The translations under genes were made by a program, and so were the position numbers. From NCBI GenBank assembly GCA_910586025.1, contig CAJUIO010000035.1:4848-30700 (forward strand): DNA of 25,853 bases. Direction: 5' to 3'. The notes under the pieces are model-generated. The model was not told where the DNA came from and made no database searches. It was given only the letters and a program-made list of their open reading frames with translations. Position 1 is the first letter of the stretch; each line of letters begins with the position of its first letter. This DNA is from an uncultured Lachnospiraceae bacterium (GTDB lineage: Bacteria; Bacillota; Clostridia; Lachnospirales; Lachnospiraceae). Shown here one piece after another: positions 23,334 to 25,853 of the stretch.

Positions 23334-24389
23334 ATGTCTAAAAATCAGAATCCAGTAAGAATATCAGATATTGCGGAAGCGGTGGGGTTATCTAAGATGA
23401 CGGTTTCCGCCGTTTTAAACGGAAAGGGCGACACACTGCGGATTTCACAGGCTACCCAGAACCGGATACAGCGCGTTGCAAAGGCTATGGGGTACCTGCC
23501 CAATATCTCCGCCCGCAAATTCCGTACATCGCAGCATGGCAATATACCCCAGGTCACCATATTTTGGGCGATAGATACGCATGCTTCCCTGATTGGACGG
23601 ACGATCGTGGGAATGGAGCGGGCCATCGTTCAATCAAAGATTAACATAGATCTGAATTTGAAGCCTTTTCCTGTTAATAAACTGGCGGAAACCATTAATA
23701 ATATCGGAATCAATATGTTCAACGGGGCGATCATCAGTAATGCGTCTGAAAAAGATCTTAGCGATTTGAAGGATATGACAAACCTGTTTGCGCCTTTGCT
23801 GCTTTTCAATCAGAAATCCGATTTCCTGAGCAGTATTACATGCGATCATTATGAATCCTCCTTTAAGATGGCTGAGATGCTTGCGCAGCGCGGGCACAAA
23901 AATGTGGCGCTTATTTGTCCCAGACATATTACCTCCGCCTATAATCTGATCCGGGACGGATTCCTTGACGGCTGCGATGCGGCATCGCTTCTGTGCAGTG
24001 AAAAGAATTTCCGCTTTGGCGAGGCAACCAAGCAGGGAGGATATCAGATCACCCTGGATATTTTTGATAACAGCAAAGCTCATCCCACCGCGGTTTTTTA
24101 TCTGCATGACATCATGGCTACCGGCGGGCTGGATGCCATGAGAACCTTGAATATCCAGATCCCTTCCGACGTGGAGATATTTGCCTTTGGAGACAAGAGA
24201 TATTGTTCCTGCGCCTATCCGGAACTGTCTTCTCTTGAGATGCCGGTGGAGGAGATGGCCGAGAGATCTATTTCCACGCTTTATGATATTATCAACAACA
24301 AAGCGGAGGCGCCTGTGCATCATGTGCTGAGCAACGTATTTGAATATCGTGCAACTATGCCGGAGGTCAGTGTGTTCAGGGCAAAATAG
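23334..24389 (+). CDS. LacI-family transcriptional regulator
   Basis: A 351-residue regulator. The N-terminal helix-turn-helix and hinge are clear: VRISDIAEAVGLSKMTVSAVLNGKG, then ISQATQNRIQRVAKAMGYLPN. The rest is a periplasmic-binding-protein-like sensor domain, with HKNVALICP and ending in a dimer-face region around SSLEMPVEEMAERSISTLYDII. Such proteins are usually dimeric repressors that respond to a sugar or related ligand. It is divergent from the importer-esterase operon, which it most likely controls through the palindrome after that promoter. It is 35 nt upstream of the AbrB-family gene and probably co-transcribed. The inducer cannot be told from sequence. Confidence 0.93.
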   Translation: MSKNQNPVRISDIAEAVGLSKMTVSAVLNGKGDTLRISQATQNRIQRVAKAMGYLPNISARKFRTSQHGNIPQVTIFWAIDTHASLIGRTIVGMERAIVQSKINIDLNLKPFPVNKLAETINNIGINMFNGAIISNASEKDLSDLKDMTNLFAPLLLFNQKSDFLSSITCDHYESSFKMAEMLAQRGHKNVALICPRHITSAYNLIRDGFLDGCDAASLLCSEKNFRFGEATKQGGYQITLDIFDNSKAHPTAVFYLHDIMATGGLDAMRTLNIQIPSDVEIFAFGDKRYCSCAYPELSSLEMPVEEMAERSISTLYDIINNKAEAPVHHVLSNVFEYRATMPEVSVFRAK

Positions 24390-24424
24390 CCGGCACGGCT
24401 TATCTTTGAAGGGAGATCCTCGAT

Positions 24425-25483
24425 ATGCTTAATATTTTTCTGACTGTTATATGCGGAGCTGCCGGCGGGCTGACGGCAAGGAAATTTCGGCTTCCCGCCG
24501 CTGCACTGACAGGCTCCTTGATTACGGTTATTATCTGGAGCCTTGTTTCCCAGAGAGGCAGTATGCCGTCTGATATGAAGGTATGGCTGCAGATTTTTTC
24601 CGGGATGCTGATCGGAAGCCGGATAAAGAAGTCTGATCTTGCGGATATTTACAGATTATTTTTGCCCATAGTAATCCTGTTTTTCGGCATGATGGCCATG
24701 AACCTTGTTTTTGGAGGGCTGATGCATATTTTTGGCGGCCTGGATCTGGTCACGGCGCTACTTTCGAGTGCTCCGGGAGGCATGCAGGATATGGCTTTGA
24801 TTGCGGACGATATGGGAGGAAATTCTATTATCGTATCTCTTACACAATTAACCCGGGTGGTCTTTATCCTTGCATTTTTTCCCACCTTTTACAAGAAAAT
24901 ACTGATGCGGGAGCCCGTCCATATGTGTGTCTGTCAGGATCATAAGCCGTCTGAGGATGGTGCTGCGCATCTGCCGGTCAATCTGAAAATCAGGCGTTTT
25001 CTGTTTACGGCGTTGCTCTCGGCCCTGGGTGGACTCTTGTTTAAAGCGATGCAGATCAATGCGGGAGCTTTGATCGGATCAATGATTTTCTGCGGATTAG
25101 GGGGAATCTGCACAAACAGGACTTATTTTCCCGTAAAGGCCAAGATTATCCTGCAGATTTTGGCAGGCTCTTATATCGGAGCACAGGTTACGCGCGGCTC
25201 CTTTTCAGTGCTCACGCAGCTGATCGTACCTATTTTTATTATGTTTGTCGGGACAACGCTCTATACCTATTTCATGGGAAAGCTGCTCCACAGACTTACC
25301 AGGTTTGACAGGATGACCTGTATGCTGATGTGTACGCCCGGGGGCTGTCAGGAAATGTCGCTTATGGCGGATGACCTGAATTGTGATGCGCCAAAGATCG
25401 TGATTATTCACACGATAAGAATTTTTTGCGTGATCACGTTTTTTCCTGGAATGATAGAGATGATCACCCGGCTTTTTGCCTGA
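24425..25483 (+). CDS. AbrB-family membrane protein (PF05145)
   Basis: A 352-residue protein with about ten hydrophobic segments in two related halves. The half-signatures are SSAPGGMQDMALIADDMGGN (about 117-136) and CTPGGCQEMSLMADDLNCD, each after a GxxxGS/GAQ-type glycine-rich segment: an internal duplication typical of PF05145, not the AbrB DNA-binding regulator. AAGGGAG precedes ATG 24425. It lies in the same transcript as the LacI-type regulator, so it may move a product or substrate of the divergent operon; transport function for this family is poorly defined. Confidence 0.88.
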   Translation: MLNIFLTVICGAAGGLTARKFRLPAAALTGSLITVIIWSLVSQRGSMPSDMKVWLQIFSGMLIGSRIKKSDLADIYRLFLPIVILFFGMMAMNLVFGGLMHIFGGLDLVTALLSSAPGGMQDMALIADDMGGNSIIVSLTQLTRVVFILAFFPTFYKKILMREPVHMCVCQDHKPSEDGAAHLPVNLKIRRFLFTALLSALGGLLFKAMQINAGALIGSMIFCGLGGICTNRTYFPVKAKIILQILAGSYIGAQVTRGSFSVLTQLIVPIFIMFVGTTLYTYFMGKLLHRLTRFDRMTCMLMCTPGGCQEMSLMADDLNCDAPKIVIIHTIRIFCVITFFPGMIEMITRLFA

Positions 25484-25518
25484 GCTTTGTGAGGCTGCAG
25501 AGGCAGAGATTTTCGGCA

Positions 25519-25547
25519 TTGACAAATAAGCGCTTTTCTGGTAAGTT
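25519..25547 (+). promoter_or_regulatory. Probable promoter of the right-edge leader
   Basis: TTGACA (25519-25524), a 17-nt spacer and TAAGTT (25542-25547). The -35 is perfect, the -10 weak. It would drive the structured leader and whatever follows the window. Confidence 0.45.
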
Positions 25548-25577
25548 TATCGTAGTAAATGTAAAGGAGATGTGAGG

Positions 25578-25601
25578 ATGTTTATTTTTTCTGCAAAATA
25601 A
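25578..25601 (+). CDS. Possible 7-codon leader peptide
   Basis: AAAGGAGA precedes ATG 25578; the frame reads MFIFSAK then TAA. A ribosome site this good on so short a frame, between a promoter and a structured terminator region, may serve attenuation. It may also be chance. Confidence 0.25.
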   Translation: MFIFSAK

Positions 25602-25626
25602 CGAATTTTATAGGTTATGTGTAGAA

Positions 25627-25790
25627 GATAAACATCTGTTTTTTATCAGAATATTCCATATGTGCGAGTCCGCAGCCTCCGTGGACAATCCGAAAAAGGG
25701 ATTTTGCCCGGTAGGATGCCGGCGGACTGCGAAAGGCCGCCTTGCGACAGGATATTTCAGGTGCAGAAGTTTTCTTCTGCACCGTTTTTT
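25627..25790 (+). ncRNA. Structured leader or small RNA candidate, class not recognised
   Basis: Several stems can be drawn by eye. GATAAA (25627) pairs with TTTATC (25642). An outer stem is AGTCCGC (25667-25673) with GCGGACT (25722-25728). It encloses AATCC/GGATT (25687-25703) and CCGG/CCGG (25708-25722). Next is CGAAAGG/CCTTGCG with one mismatch, near 25730-25746, and then the terminator. I checked by memory for T-box, cobalamin, c-di-GMP, SAM and glycine riboswitch cores and saw no convincing match. The stretch 25484-25853 has no credible protein gene. Confidence 0.4.
25760..25790 (+). terminator. Strong intrinsic terminator at the right edge
   Basis: GGTGCAGAAG (25760-25769), loop TTTT, CTTCTGCACC (25774-25783), then GTTTTTT: a 10-bp perfect stem with a U-tract. 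It lies 50-60 nt before a ribosome site, so it could be an attenuator. Confidence 0.9.
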
Positions 25791-25842
25791 GGTTCATAGC
25801 AAATACGTAGAAATTTTGATATGGGCTTGGTGACTGCACCGT

Positions 25843-25850
25843 AAGGAGGG
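25843..25850 (+). promoter_or_regulatory. Ribosome binding site of a gene beyond the window
   Basis: AAGGAGGG three nt before the window end. No start codon is inside, but spacing predicts one within the next few bases. Confidence 0.5.
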
Positions 25851-25853
25851 ACT

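Noticed and set aside
25660..25730. c-di-GMP or cobalamin riboswitch
   Set aside because: Short stretches such as GCCTCCG and GGTAGG recall parts of known aptamers, but the rest of either core is absent.
25615..25839. A 74-codon minus-strand ORF at the right edge
   Set aside because: Crosses a perfect terminator and a structured region; no ribosome site and no recognisable motif.
1..25853. CRISPR arrays, tRNA or rRNA genes
   Set aside because: No regularly spaced repeats and no tRNA/rRNA signature sequences were seen on reading the window.

Overview
The window looks like chromosome from a spore-forming Clostridia member, most likely Lachnospiraceae. The reasons are AGGAGG-type ribosome sites, SpmA (spore maturation) remnants, a DUF6440 fragment, LytTR/GHKL signalling and a FliD-like orphan protein of a kind I associate with that family. 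I cannot name a species.

Left part (1-6.5 kb): an AT-rich accessory island. It opens with the C-terminal part of a large serine recombinase cut by the window edge. Next is a tight two-gene module, an AAA_15/21-type ATPase plus an RloB-family TOPRIM-like protein, with the layout of PARIS-type anti-phage systems. Three copies of the 3' end of spmA follow (3.3, 4.2 and 6.4 kb). They are more GC-rich than the cargo between them. The first two carry the same tail: end of spmA, then a terminator hairpin (worn in the second), then a good promoter. The cargo is damaged: a retropepsin-like scrap with an in-frame stop, a MNT antitoxin whose HEPN partner is cut to 36 codons, and an AAA-ATPase/PD-(D/E)XK gene with a frame-breaking deletion in its nuclease domain. 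A frameshifted DUF6440 gene lies at the right border. I read this as repeated integration and decay at the spmA 3' end.

Middle (6.7-15.8 kb): a LytTR response regulator and AgrC-like kinase operon on the minus strand, divergent from a heterodimeric ABC exporter pair. One exporter subunit has a degenerate Walker B and the other a degenerate signature motif. Then come a protein with two FliD-C-terminus-like repeats, a TrmH/SpoU rRNA methyltransferase and a small membrane protein, with hairpins after the FliD-like gene and after the membrane protein.

Right part (15.8-25.9 kb): a six-gene minus-strand operon reading dppB-type permease, dppC-type permease, a fused DppD-DppF ATPase, a lipoprotein solute-binding protein and two tandem esterase paralogues. 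It starts from a consensus promoter (TTGACA-17-TATAAT) with a 16-bp palindrome just downstream. A LacI-family regulator and an AbrB-family membrane protein are transcribed divergently. The arrangement suggests LacI-controlled uptake of an ester-bearing solute that is de-esterified inside the cell. The right edge holds a promoter, a structured leader and a strong terminator, then a ribosome site for a gene beyond the window.
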